A stretch of 64,000 nucleotides of DNA, from assembly GCA_942493385.1 (NCBI GenBank), contig OW818699.1, forward strand, positions 248,001-312,000, in the 5' to 3' direction. This document shows positions 44,297-54,339 of this stretch, piece by piece; the first letter of the stretch is position 1; every line of letters begins with the position of its first letter. The DNA is from UBA8389 sp942493385. GTDB taxonomy: Bacteria; Bacteroidota; Bacteroidia; Bacteroidales; UBA1402. The translations under genes and the position numbers were made by a program. A model generated the notes under the pieces. The model was not told where the DNA came from and made no database searches. It worked only from the letters and a program-made list of their open reading frames with translations.

Positions 44297-45844
44297 ATGA
44301 AAAAATTCAAACATACACTCTTCGTTGCATTGACCCTGGTCCTATTCAGTTCCTGTTCCGATTGGCTTCAGCTACTACCTCAAAATCAACAGGTCAGTGA
44401 TGGCTACTGGACCACACAGGAAGAAGTTGAAGCTGTTTTGAACGCAGGCTACTTGAATTTGCGCAACTTGGTGGAGCCACAATTGATACCACTTGGGGAA
44501 CTTCGCGGAGGAAATATTTTCAGCATCAAGGCCAATAAACTGCAAAATTTCCAAGTGAAACCGACTGACAAGGATTTATGCGACTGGGGACCCTTTTATC
44601 AAATCATCGGTATTGCCAATGTGGTGCTTGCCAATGCATCCAAAGCTCAGGTCCTTGACGATACCTACGAAAAGGAAGAGATGAATGCACACTATACGGA
44701 AGCCTATTTTCTGAGAGCACTGTGTTATTTCTACTTGGTCAGAAACTGGAGGGAAGTTCCGTTGTTGACCGTTCCGTTCGAAGATGATTCGCATTCCTAT
44801 CAGGTGCCAAAAGCTGCCGAAGCAGACATCATTGCACAAATCAAATCGGATATAAGGATTGCTCTGGAATCGGGTGCCACCAAAGAATCGTTCAATACCA
44901 CCTGGGAAACAAAAGGACGTGCCACAAAGTGGGCCTTTTATGCTTTGATGGCGGATGTTTGCCTTTGGTCCGAAGATTATGAAAATGCCCTGCAGTATAG
45001 CGACTATCTGTTGAATTCCACTTCGGTCAAAGCTCCGAAATTTTTATCCACGGCAACGCATGAAAAATGGTTTTCCATGTTTAATCCGGGAAATAGTAAT
45101 GAATCCATCTTTGAAATTCAATGGAATTATCAGGAAGGCCAAAGAAACAACCTCCCCATTTTATTCGACAATGTCGCTACAGGTAGGACGTACCAACTTT
45201 CACAAACCTTACTGGCTGAATTCAATACCGAATACACCTACACAATTGAAAACAGCACAATTGAAAACAACAAGACCGTTCGTTCCATGTACGGAGGTTA
45301 TTTTACAGATTTGCCCGCTTCGTACGAAGTAGCTACTAGTGGCTATGTTTGGAAATACTGCGGTTCAAAAACTCTAACCGACAAGCGTACGCAAACTTAT
45401 TACGACCCTAATTTCATCATCTATAGGGTGGCCGAAGTCTATTTGATGAAAGCAGAAGCATTGATCCTCCGCGGTAGTTCGCAAGAAGACTGGGCAGCGG
45501 CGGTCGAACTGATCAATAAGATTCGTAGACGTTCCAATCTGGAAGAACGTGAATTCACGGAAGACCTAAAAGAAAAAGACTTGTTGGAATGGGTTCTTTA
45601 CGAACGCAGACTCGAATTTGTGGGTGAAGGAAAATGCTGGTACGACGAACTTCGCTTCGGCAGAAGAGGCAACAACAAATACAAGTCTCTTTTCCTGATC
45701 GATTATGTGACAGCGTATAACAAACAAGCTGGGGAATCTTGGCTGACATCCGTACTCAGCATCGACGACGCCCTGTTCCTACCCATTTCATTAACAGAAT
45801 TGGAAACGAACAAAAAGCTAGTACAAAACCCATATTATTATTAA
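44297..45844 (+). CDS. SusD/RagB family nutrient-binding lipoprotein
   Basis: The 515-residue protein has a lipobox ending at Cys20 (LFSSC) and SusD features: the N-terminal helix DGYWTTQEEVEAVLNAGYLNL, the TPR-like AYFLRALCYFYLVRNWREVPLLT, and the C-terminal RRLEFVGEGKCWYDELRFGR. It forms the lid on the SusC barrel and binds the substrate outside the cell. ATG 44297 is chosen because the lipoprotein signal begins there; an upstream ATG at 44264 lies within susC. Confidence 0.94.
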   Translation: MKKFKHTLFVALTLVLFSSCSDWLQLLPQNQQVSDGYWTTQEEVEAVLNAGYLNLRNLVEPQLIPLGELRGGNIFSIKANKLQNFQVKPTDKDLCDWGPFYQIIGIANVVLANASKAQVLDDTYEKEEMNAHYTEAYFLRALCYFYLVRNWREVPLLTVPFEDDSHSYQVPKAAEADIIAQIKSDIRIALESGATKESFNTTWETKGRATKWAFYALMADVCLWSEDYENALQYSDYLLNSTSVKAPKFLSTATHEKWFSMFNPGNSNESIFEIQWNYQEGQRNNLPILFDNVATGRTYQLSQTLLAEFNTEYTYTIENSTIENNKTVRSMYGGYFTDLPASYEVATSGYVWKYCGSKTLTDKRTQTYYDPNFIIYRVAEVYLMKAEALILRGSSQEDWAAAVELINKIRRRSNLEEREFTEDLKEKDLLEWVLYERRLEFVGEGKCWYDELRFGRRGNNKYKSLFLIDYVTAYNKQAGESWLTSVLSIDDALFLPISLTELETNKKLVQNPYYY

Positions 45845-45851
45845 TGCAGCC

Positions 45852-47636
45852 ATGAAAAAACTACTGTTGATCCTACCGATACTGCTGTTGGCGTTTTATG
45901 CCTGCAAGGACCCCTTTATTGACAAGACCTACATTGAGCCGACTAACGAGGATTTGGAACTGACCAATGCATCCTATTTGAAGAAAAACGCCGACCAGTT
46001 TTCACTCTGGATTAAATTGCTGAAACACGCTGATCTATACAATGCACTGAATGATGCAAGCTCCATTTCGACGGTGTTTGCCCCGGACAACGATGCAATG
46101 GAGGAATTTCTGGCCTGGAAAGGAGTTACCACCGTGGAAGAATTGGATAAAAACTACGCAAAAAGTGTGGCAAAGGTTCACATTTTATCGAATAACTTAA
46201 TCGAATCCGGCTTTATTGCCTATGTTGAATCGGGTATCATACCTATTCCAACCATTTTTGGAACCTACATATCCACCTCATACGGTTATACAAACACCGA
46301 TGTGGATGATGTAGACCTTCCGAATTCCACCCCTCAGGATACCTTGTCAATCTATCTGAACAATCAGGCCAGACTAAAGACCCTGGCCAGAACCACATCA
46401 AATGGTCAGGTTTATGCCTTAAGTGGCGTCATACGTCCTTTAGTAGAGTCTATCCCAGAAGTGCTTACTACTGCGAAAGAGTATACCATTTTTCTGGATG
46501 CGTTGGATAAAACTGGCTTGAAAGACACCTTCTCGGTAGTAGCCGACACCGTCTATAATTTAAATGGCAGTTACTCTGTCAATGATATTCGGTTTACCTG
46601 CTTTGCGGTTCCCGATGGCGTATACAATACGTCTGGAATTATGAATGTGGAGGGCTTGGCTTCTTACATTGGTGCAGGAGTGGATTATACGAATCCCAAT
46701 AACAAGATGAACCAATACGTTCGGTATCATTTCCTTACCAAGGAAAATGAACGTTCCAAACTATTCACTTTTCAAGAAGCAGGTCAGGTTGTTTTGTTTG
46801 ATACCTATCTGACCAGTCAAGTCATAGCAGTGAATAACGACAACATTGGCAACTGCATCAATCAAAATGTCCGCCTTATCCGGAGCGACATTAAGGCAAG
46901 CAATGGTATCATCCACAAAATAGATCACATCATGCCTGTCTATGAACCCACTCCTGTAACAGTCCGCTGGGACTTCACCAATTTCTCAGACATTCAATCC
47001 TTTGTGAATACCTATGGAGCAGCAAAAAATTTAGGAGACTTGTATACAAGCCCATTATCAGGCAAGGATTATCAAATTGACTTAAGTGCTGATATGCGAG
47101 ACGGAAATTTTGGGACCATCTCATCCATCCTATACAAGGCTAATCCGGGGAAATCTTCGACAGCGGCTTGGCGTAAAGTCGGTTTTTACAAATGCTTTTA
47201 CGAGAGTTCGACCTTGAAAACCATAAACAAATACAATGCTTACATGGACAACCTGATGATACTCAACTTGGGGTATGCCGGCTGGGTGGAACTCAAATCG
47301 CCGACCATTGTAAAAGGCAGGTACAAAGTGAAGTTTTATTACGCAGGAGCGGCTGGACTCAAGTCCTATTACACGGGGGGTAGTCTTACCAAGTTCAATT
47401 TGGACGATTACCAGAAATCCATCTATCTATGGAAAGGCTTGCCTGCCAAATTTACCGACCCACTCAAGCAGCTCAATTCCAATGCAAGCGGCCTTGCTGG
47501 TGATGTCATTTGGGAAGCGGTCGAATTCAGCACGTCAAAAAGCCATACCTTCAAGGCTACGATGATGGACATCAATGCCAAGACGAGCGGTTCCTATCGC
47601 CAGATGTGGGATTATTTGGAATTCATTCCAATTTAA
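45852..47636 (+). CDS. FAS1 domain lipoprotein with C-terminal beta-sandwich
   Basis: The 594-residue protein has a lipobox ending at Cys18 (AFYAC). Two FAS1-like domains follow, about 40-200 (STVFAPDNDAMEEFLAW, VHILSNNLIE, NGQVYALSGVI) and 210-365 (YTIFLDALDKTGL, RYHFLTKEN, NGIIHKIDHIMPVY). The last ~220 residues look like a beta-sandwich ending WDYLEFIPI, similar in style to galactose-binding-like modules, so sugar binding is possible. It starts 7 nt after susD and should be co-transcribed. No enzymatic motif is visible. Confidence 0.82.
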   Translation: MKKLLLILPILLLAFYACKDPFIDKTYIEPTNEDLELTNASYLKKNADQFSLWIKLLKHADLYNALNDASSISTVFAPDNDAMEEFLAWKGVTTVEELDKNYAKSVAKVHILSNNLIESGFIAYVESGIIPIPTIFGTYISTSYGYTNTDVDDVDLPNSTPQDTLSIYLNNQARLKTLARTTSNGQVYALSGVIRPLVESIPEVLTTAKEYTIFLDALDKTGLKDTFSVVADTVYNLNGSYSVNDIRFTCFAVPDGVYNTSGIMNVEGLASYIGAGVDYTNPNNKMNQYVRYHFLTKENERSKLFTFQEAGQVVLFDTYLTSQVIAVNNDNIGNCINQNVRLIRSDIKASNGIIHKIDHIMPVYEPTPVTVRWDFTNFSDIQSFVNTYGAAKNLGDLYTSPLSGKDYQIDLSADMRDGNFGTISSILYKANPGKSSTAAWRKVGFYKCFYESSTLKTINKYNAYMDNLMILNLGYAGWVELKSPTIVKGRYKVKFYYAGAAGLKSYYTGGSLTKFNLDDYQKSIYLWKGLPAKFTDPLKQLNSNASGLAGDVIWEAVEFSTSKSHTFKATMMDINAKTSGSYRQMWDYLEFIPI

Positions 47637-47652
47637 AAAACTGAACAAACGT

Positions 47653-49446
47653 ATGAAAACAACAAAAATAAGTACATTTTTCGGAGCTTGCCTGATGCTA
47701 GTTGGAATGATTTCCTGCCAAGACTTATGGGATGAACATTATGGCCTTTCAAAAATGGAGTCAGAAAACTTCACCATATGGGACGGCGATATTCAGAGTT
47801 ACATTAAGAGCAGGCCTGAACTGACTTCCATGGATTCTTTGTTGGAAGATCAGGACATGTATGTTGAAACAGTTACAGAAAGCGGATACACCTTCATTGT
47901 ATACGAAAACCAAGCATTGGCTGTTAGAGCAGCAGGCAACGACACCCTCTTGGCCAAAAGTTGTGTCTCCGACATTTCCATATCGCCTTCCAAACTCAAA
48001 GATGGATTCAGCATTTTTACCCGCTTGAACAAGAATGTTTGGGTTTATGTCAAAGACAGCGTCGTTTACTTTGACAATTACAGGCTGAGTAAGAAAGTCA
48101 AAACCAGCAATGGTTACGTCTACTATGTGGACAGTGTCATCACCGTACGCCCCTCCGTTTACGACATGCTCAAAAATCTGGGCAACGATTACTCCATTTT
48201 TAAGTCGTTGGTGGAACGCTATGAAGAAGCTTACTTCGATCCTGTATTAAGTACGCCCAAGGGTGTTGATCCCATGGGTAACACCACGTATGACACGGTC
48301 ATGTCCGTTCGAAATACGCTGATGGACCGTTACACGGCTGAAGGTTTGAAAAGTTGGGACATGCGTTCCGAAGATTTTACAAGCACCATGTTCATCCCTT
48401 CCAATAACCTGGTGAACAACGCGATCAAGGCAGCAATGGACAGCATCCCCATTTGGTTGGGCAGAACGGCAACACCCGAAGACCGTGCAAAATTTGAACA
48501 ATGGATCGTACGATCCTGTTTTGTCGATAAAAGACTCACTGCCGAAGATGTCGCTGCATCCTCAACTGATTTTCGATGTGTAGCAGGCAATCAGATGGTC
48601 ATCGATTTAACGCAAGATGCTAAAACGTTTAAACCGGCCGATGTAGCCTACTGGCGACCTTCCGTACAGACAGTGAATACGCAGGGTATTTCGTTGAGCA
48701 ATGGGAAAGCCTACTACTTGACCAACTTCAAAATTCCAAATCACGTTGTGATTTACCGGGTTAAAGCAAAATTCTATGAATTGTGGGGTGCCATGACCGA
48801 TGCCCAAAAAATCAAGTATTTCCGTTGGCAAAACTGGATGGAACCCTTGATCGTGAATGATGCACAATCGGAATTCATGCTATCTGAAACGCTACCGACC
48901 ATGTATTATCATGTTCTCACTGCAATACCGACTCTAGTTGCAAGACGAGATTCTTTGGTCTGCAGTGTCACCTATGACGGAATGCTATATAATAATACGA
49001 CCAAAAAGCTAACCGAATGTTTTCTGCCTGCTGGAGAATATTACTTACGAATGGGATTCAAACACAGCCTACGCTATTCCATCAACATCAAGTTCAACAA
49101 CGAGGTTTTGGTGGAGAACATGCTGTTGTATGCACAAGGTTCGAATTTCCATTTCGACCGTGGATCGGTTAGTGACCTGGATTATTATGGCAGCTCCTCC
49201 ATTGGTTTTCCGGAAGGTTACGACTGGAGAGATTGGATCGAAAAGAATGAAAAAGCAGTGGCCTACGATACGGACGGCTACCAAGTGGCCATTGTCAACA
49301 TTCCCCACAGTGGGAATTTCACCATCACCATCGAGTCGAACGATATGTCTTATCTGTACAATCCGATCAACAACCGCACAAAAAACAATGTCACCCAGCT
49401 GATGATGTACCATTGGTGCTTAAGGCCGACCGCCAATAACTATTAA
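47653..49446 (+). CDS. FAS1 domain lipoprotein with C-terminal beta-sandwich
   Basis: The 597-residue protein has a lipobox ending at Cys22 (GMISC). The FAS1 pattern is weaker than in the two others: a first unit about 40-170 (IQSYIKSRPELTSMDSLLED, TFIVYENQAL) and a second about 175-390 (YSIFKSLVERYEEAYF, TMFIPSNNLVNNAIK, NGKAYYLTNFKIP). The last ~170 residues look like a beta-sandwich (PAGEYYLRMGF, QVAIVNIPHSGNFTITIESND). An in-frame ATG at 47575 lies within the previous gene; ATG 47653 starts the signal. It precedes the second SusC gene by 12 nt. Confidence 0.8.
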   Translation: MKTTKISTFFGACLMLVGMISCQDLWDEHYGLSKMESENFTIWDGDIQSYIKSRPELTSMDSLLEDQDMYVETVTESGYTFIVYENQALAVRAAGNDTLLAKSCVSDISISPSKLKDGFSIFTRLNKNVWVYVKDSVVYFDNYRLSKKVKTSNGYVYYVDSVITVRPSVYDMLKNLGNDYSIFKSLVERYEEAYFDPVLSTPKGVDPMGNTTYDTVMSVRNTLMDRYTAEGLKSWDMRSEDFTSTMFIPSNNLVNNAIKAAMDSIPIWLGRTATPEDRAKFEQWIVRSCFVDKRLTAEDVAASSTDFRCVAGNQMVIDLTQDAKTFKPADVAYWRPSVQTVNTQGISLSNGKAYYLTNFKIPNHVVIYRVKAKFYELWGAMTDAQKIKYFRWQNWMEPLIVNDAQSEFMLSETLPTMYYHVLTAIPTLVARRDSLVCSVTYDGMLYNNTTKKLTECFLPAGEYYLRMGFKHSLRYSINIKFNNEVLVENMLLYAQGSNFHFDRGSVSDLDYYGSSSIGFPEGYDWRDWIEKNEKAVAYDTDGYQVAIVNIPHSGNFTITIESNDMSYLYNPINNRTKNNVTQLMMYHWCLRPTANNY

Positions 49447-49458
49447 ACGAATAAGGAT

Positions 49459-52400
49459 ATGAGGAAGAGAACCATACTACTGGTCGTTATTTCATGCATG
49501 CTTTCCATCGGCAGCTGGGCACAGAATAAAGTGTTCTCCGGGCAGGTCTTCAGCACGGACGGGTTACCGATTCAGGGTGCCATCATCACGCCATCAAACG
49601 GAATGCCATCGGTGGTTTCTGATAAAGACGGTGTCTATCAATTGACGACTTTACCTGAAAAGGGTTTTCTAAAAGTGGTGGCCGAAGGTTATTACGACCT
49701 AGAGTATAGGGTTGCCAAAAGCCTTTTGCCAAAAGCCATGACACTCGTACCGATTTCGTCAGTCAAATACAATGGACTGGTGCGCTTCCCCGAATTCTCT
49801 CAAAATAGGGAAAACAAGAGTGTCAGCACTCAGGCTGTTGAGAAAAAAGACATGAAGAAAGGATTTACCATCGACTTGGCCATCCAGGACGAATTACCTG
49901 GGCTGCAAGTGATTCGAAAAGGTGGCATGCCTGGCGAAGGATCCTTCCTTAATCTTCGTGGTACCCATACGTTTGTGGCTGAATCCAATCCACTTGTGGT
50001 CGTTAACGGCATCCCGTATCTAGGAGATCAGAAAACGTCCAATACCATCAATGGTTATTCCAGAAACAACTTGTTCGGTTTCAATAAGGAAGATATCCGC
50101 AATGTCACCCTATTAAAAGGAGCGGATGCTGCTCAATACGGCTCACTTGGATCGAATGGAGTATTGCTAATAGAAACGGAGCAAGCAACCTCCGACAATC
50201 TAGAAACACGCATTTCATTCAACAGCCAATTCGGGATCAGTTTGCCGGGCAAAACCGTACCGGTGCTTAATCCTGCCGAATTCAAAACCTACCTTCAAGA
50301 CATTGGCATGACCCGCTACGAACTGATATCCACCCTGCGCTCCGACTACCCTTTTCTAGAAAATTCTGAAAATTACAACTCCTATCTGTTTAACAACAAC
50401 ACGGATTGGATAAGGCAAGTGCAAGGTCCTTCTTTTGTGACAGACAACGTTTTCCGTGTAGAGGGAGGTGATGAAATAGCCAAATACAACATTTCATTTG
50501 GTTACACGTCCGAAGGTGGTGTCTTGGGAAATACCAATACGGACAGCTATCATACGCTCATCAATTCAAACATCATGGTAAACCGCAAAGTGGATATCTT
50601 CACCAACGTCGGTCTTTACTATGTCAACAGCAAATTGCAGGAGCAAGGTCGTGAATCGGCTAGCAATGCACTGACATCGGCCTATTGGGCGATGCCTGTC
50701 CTAAGTCCTTATATGAAGGAAGCCAACGGAAATATTCTGTCCAGTTTCGCAACCTTCGATGGTTGGAATGTAAATGAAAATCCTCAATTTCCCTACGACA
50801 ATGTGAGCAATGCCTTGGCCATTGTCAATACCGTAAAAGCTACCGACAAAGTCTATGATGCCAACATTCGTTTTGGACTAAACTACCGGATGAACCGCTA
50901 CCTGACCATCACTGGCTTGATGAACCTGTATTACAATTACACCGAAGAAAGCATCTTTATCCCAGGTGTAACCAATCAGGCCATCGTGCCTCAATATTAC
51001 AGTACAGGTTTGAATACTGTCCGTATGGGCGTTACAGAAAATAAAACAAACTTCTATGGTCTGAACGCACTCTATGAGCGGACCTTCGACGAAATACACC
51101 AACTTCGTGCGAATGGTGGCGTACGTTATATCGGTAGAAGTCTGGAATATGATTTTGCAAGGGGATACAACACCGCCAACGACTTTTATGAAACGCTGGG
51201 AAGCGTGACGGACGATAAAGATATTTCCGGAAGCATCAACGAATGGAAATCCCTCAGTTATTTCCTTCATGCCGACTACATCTTTGACCACCTGCTCAAA
51301 ACAACCGTCAATATGACGTTAGACGGGACTTCTGTTTCGGGAATTCACACAAACCGCTTCGGGCTGTTTCCATCCCTCAGTTTGACGTATATGGCTGCCA
51401 ATACGGGAGACTTGCCAGAAGCCATCAACTTGTTGAATTTCACTGCCGAAGTTAGCAGAACCGGGAACAGTAGGTTCTCTTCCAACTATGGAAAAAACTA
51501 TTACCGAAATTCCAATTTCTTTAACTTGGGCACCATCACCAGATCAAGCGTACCAAATACAAAATTACAGTGGGAAAAGAAAGATCAGGTGGATTTGGGT
51601 TTTGACCTTTCCATGCAGGACAACAAAATAAACATGCAATTTAACTGGTTTTCAGCACGATCGTTCGATTTGCTGGTAGCACGTGAAATCTCTTCCGTTT
51701 ATGGTTCTGCCGATTATTACGGCAATGTGGGCGAAATTGCGACCAATGGTTTGGAATTCTCCATTCGCATTAACCCAATTCATACAAAATCGTTTGACTG
51801 GATGGTTGGCGCCTCTGTTTCAAAAGCATCAAGCATCATCAAATCGCTGGGCAATAGCAGTGAATTGATCTCCAACTTCAATTCTTTTGGAGAAGACGAC
51901 GTTGAAATCATTTCTCGCATTGGTGAGTCTCCCTATCAATTCTATGGACTACGAACCAATGGTATTTTCAATACCACGGCAGAAGCAGAAGCTGCTGGGC
52001 TAAGCAATGTGTATGGTAAACCCTATCAAGCTGGAGACATTCGTTTTGTCAATACAAACGACGATGATCAAATCATCAATGCCAAAGACAAACAACTCTT
52101 GGGCGATGCAACTCCAGATTGGTTTGGATCTTTAAACACATCTTTAAGGTACGATCAACTAACTTTATTGGCCCAGTTCGGGTATTCATTAGGCAATGTT
52201 GCATTTAATGCAGTACGTAGAGATTTGGAGTCAATGAGTACGTTCCACAATCAAGCCACATCGGTGCTTAACCGTTGGCAAATGGAGGGTCAGGAAACAT
52301 CTACCCCCAGGGCTGTTTACGGAGATCCAGCTGGGAACAACCTCTTTTCAGACCGATGGCTCGAAGATGCATCGTATCTGAAACTGCGTAGCCTCACTTT

Positions 52401-52605
52401 GAGTTATCAGTTCAAAAATAATTGGTTCAACCTTTTCCGTTCAGGAACGGTTTATGTGGTGGGCGAAAATCTGTTCACCTTCACCAAGTATTTAGGTGGA
52501 GATCCTGAATTCTCCTATTCCAACGAAGCCTTCATGCAAGGCTTTGATTACGCCAAGGTGACTATGCCAAGAACTTTCAAATTAGGATTCAGTCTGAATT
52601 TCTAA
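49459..52605 (+). CDS. SusC/RagA family TonB-dependent transporter (divergent)
   Basis: The 1048-residue protein has a signal peptide (cleavage near SWAQN), a carboxypeptidase-like domain (about 25-95) and a plug with FLNLRGTHTF, SNPLVVVNGIPYL and VTLLKGADAAQYGSLGSNGVLLIET. The barrel ends in FKLGFSLNF. The stretch between the first domain and the plug (about 95-140) lacks the EVVVVGYGTQ-type sequence and the plug start is unusual, so it is diverged from the first SusC. It is followed after 19 nt by a susD gene and should form a second transport complex. Confidence 0.91.
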   Translation: MRKRTILLVVISCMLSIGSWAQNKVFSGQVFSTDGLPIQGAIITPSNGMPSVVSDKDGVYQLTTLPEKGFLKVVAEGYYDLEYRVAKSLLPKAMTLVPISSVKYNGLVRFPEFSQNRENKSVSTQAVEKKDMKKGFTIDLAIQDELPGLQVIRKGGMPGEGSFLNLRGTHTFVAESNPLVVVNGIPYLGDQKTSNTINGYSRNNLFGFNKEDIRNVTLLKGADAAQYGSLGSNGVLLIETEQATSDNLETRISFNSQFGISLPGKTVPVLNPAEFKTYLQDIGMTRYELISTLRSDYPFLENSENYNSYLFNNNTDWIRQVQGPSFVTDNVFRVEGGDEIAKYNISFGYTSEGGVLGNTNTDSYHTLINSNIMVNRKVDIFTNVGLYYVNSKLQEQGRESASNALTSAYWAMPVLSPYMKEANGNILSSFATFDGWNVNENPQFPYDNVSNALAIVNTVKATDKVYDANIRFGLNYRMNRYLTITGLMNLYYNYTEESIFIPGVTNQAIVPQYYSTGLNTVRMGVTENKTNFYGLNALYERTFDEIHQLRANGGVRYIGRSLEYDFARGYNTANDFYETLGSVTDDKDISGSINEWKSLSYFLHADYIFDHLLKTTVNMTLDGTSVSGIHTNRFGLFPSLSLTYMAANTGDLPEAINLLNFTAEVSRTGNSRFSSNYGKNYYRNSNFFNLGTITRSSVPNTKLQWEKKDQVDLGFDLSMQDNKINMQFNWFSARSFDLLVAREISSVYGSADYYGNVGEIATNGLEFSIRINPIHTKSFDWMVGASVSKASSIIKSLGNSSELISNFNSFGEDDVEIISRIGESPYQFYGLRTNGIFNTTAEAEAAGLSNVYGKPYQAGDIRFVNTNDDDQIINAKDKQLLGDATPDWFGSLNTSLRYDQLTLLAQFGYSLGNVAFNAVRRDLESMSTFHNQATSVLNRWQMEGQETSTPRAVYGDPAGNNLFSDRWLEDASYLKLRSLTLSYQFKNNWFNLFRSGTVYVVGENLFTFTKYLGGDPEFSYSNEAFMQGFDYAKVTMPRTFKLGFSLNF

Positions 52606-52624
52606 TCAAAAAACGATCCGAATC

Positions 52625-54313
52625 ATGAAACGAATTTTCAAGAATCTTTTTTTAGTGCTGAGCATCTTCTCTTTAGCTGCTTGTACCGAATTCTTCGATA
52701 CCAATCCCGACGACATTACCAATGCGGACGAATACATTCAGAAAGATGATGAGATGTACAAGGGTTTTTTAGGGATATTGACCAAAATGCAGCAAGCTGG
52801 CGATCAAGCCATCTTCCTAACCGATACTCGGGCCAATTTTTTGGAAACTACAGGCAATGCCCCTGTTGAATTGCAGGATATCTGCAATTACAAAGAAACT
52901 AATGGTAACTCCTATGCCAATCCGTTGTGTTACTATGCTGTTGTCATTGCTTGCAACGATTTCATCGATAAGATGGATGCATACAAAGCAAAAATGGGAA
53001 CCAGTATGGACGAAAAATCCGTTATCAACTTCAATGCTTTGATAAGTAGCACGTTGAGAATTAAGGTGTGGGCATATTACACCATTGGCCGCATCTACGG
53101 AAAGGCTATCTGGTTTGATGATCCTTTGGAAGACCTTAAGAACCTGAACGATACATCAACATTCACACAATTGGATGACATGCCCTCCATTGTAGAAAAA
53201 TGTGTTGCGCTTCTTGATTCAGGCATTACGGTTAACAACGAAAAGATATCCTCGCAACTCGTCATGGACTGGGTGAAATGGATCGATCCCGAAAGCCAGA
53301 ATCAGGCCAAATACCGATATTGGAATTATTTGACACCAAATTGGTTGCTTTTGCGATGCGAGCTTTTGTCCTGGCGCGGACAAGATGCCGACTGGCTATG
53401 GATCAGAGACAGCATCCTTGACTTTCTTTTCATAACACGGACCGCTCCTGCTGACCAATTTAACCTGTATCCAGGTTATATGTACGTTTGCAACATTCCA
53501 TTGACCGGGAATTATTATAACATGTTCTATACGGAACAAATGGGTTACAATTACCAATTCGTAAGTGGAATCATGTACGATTACTTAAATGACCAAACCA
53601 ATAGACTGGTTGAATACTATTGCCCCGCCTACCCTGGGAAATATTACCTACGACCATCATCGTACGCCATTGGTAAGTATCGTGAAGAAGATATTCGCAG
53701 TTTGACACAGAAATTATGCATGGATGTCATCAATGGTGACACTTGTTTCACCAAAAACTACTACCACCGTGGCACTTTCCTAAAAACCAAGACTTTTGAA
53801 ATTGTACCGACCATCGTACTGCAACGTGGGCACGACTATCATTTCCTACTGGCCGAAGCAGAAAATCACCTTGGGAACTGGGATCAAGCAGAAAGCATCT
53901 TGAATCAAGGCATTACCAATAGATTCACCTATGCAAGTTATATGCCTGCAACCTGGTCCCCCAAATACTCCGTTTGGTTTGGTGACAATGGAGGATACGG
54001 TGAAATTGGCATCGTAGGTTGTGTACGTGGAGCAGATCACCCCCTGCCAAAAAGCACGGATGCCGGATACACCAAGGAACAGCGAATCCGCATCTACGAT
54101 GAAGCATTGGCCGATGAATACTTATTGGAATACACCGGTGAAGGCAAATCGTACAGTTACCTGATCAAACTGGCAGAACGATACAACGATGCATCCATCA
54201 TTGCCGACCGTGTGGTGCCAAAATATCCGTCAGCAATGCAACCGGAAATTGATTCAAAAATCAAAAATGGTGGTTATTGGGTGAACTGGGATCTAAACGG
54301 TGACAACAACTAA
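52625..54313 (+). CDS. SusD/RagB family nutrient-binding lipoprotein (divergent)
   Basis: The 562-residue protein has a lipobox ending at Cys20 (SLAAC) and the SusD N-terminus EFFDTNPDDI followed by helical repeats (RIKVWAYYTIGRIYGKAIWF). It retains HDYHFLLAEAENHLGNWDQAESILNQGI and the end region ADEYLLEYTGEGKSYSYLIKLAERY in place of the usual RRxEFxGEGxRWxDLxR. The changes suggest a substrate-binding surface unlike common SusD. It partners the SusC encoded 19 nt upstream. Confidence 0.87.
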   Translation: MKRIFKNLFLVLSIFSLAACTEFFDTNPDDITNADEYIQKDDEMYKGFLGILTKMQQAGDQAIFLTDTRANFLETTGNAPVELQDICNYKETNGNSYANPLCYYAVVIACNDFIDKMDAYKAKMGTSMDEKSVINFNALISSTLRIKVWAYYTIGRIYGKAIWFDDPLEDLKNLNDTSTFTQLDDMPSIVEKCVALLDSGITVNNEKISSQLVMDWVKWIDPESQNQAKYRYWNYLTPNWLLLRCELLSWRGQDADWLWIRDSILDFLFITRTAPADQFNLYPGYMYVCNIPLTGNYYNMFYTEQMGYNYQFVSGIMYDYLNDQTNRLVEYYCPAYPGKYYLRPSSYAIGKYREEDIRSLTQKLCMDVINGDTCFTKNYYHRGTFLKTKTFEIVPTIVLQRGHDYHFLLAEAENHLGNWDQAESILNQGITNRFTYASYMPATWSPKYSVWFGDNGGYGEIGIVGCVRGADHPLPKSTDAGYTKEQRIRIYDEALADEYLLEYTGEGKSYSYLIKLAERYNDASIIADRVVPKYPSAMQPEIDSKIKNGGYWVNWDLNGDNN

Positions 54314-54339
54314 ATTGTTAATTACTTACCTTTAATAAT

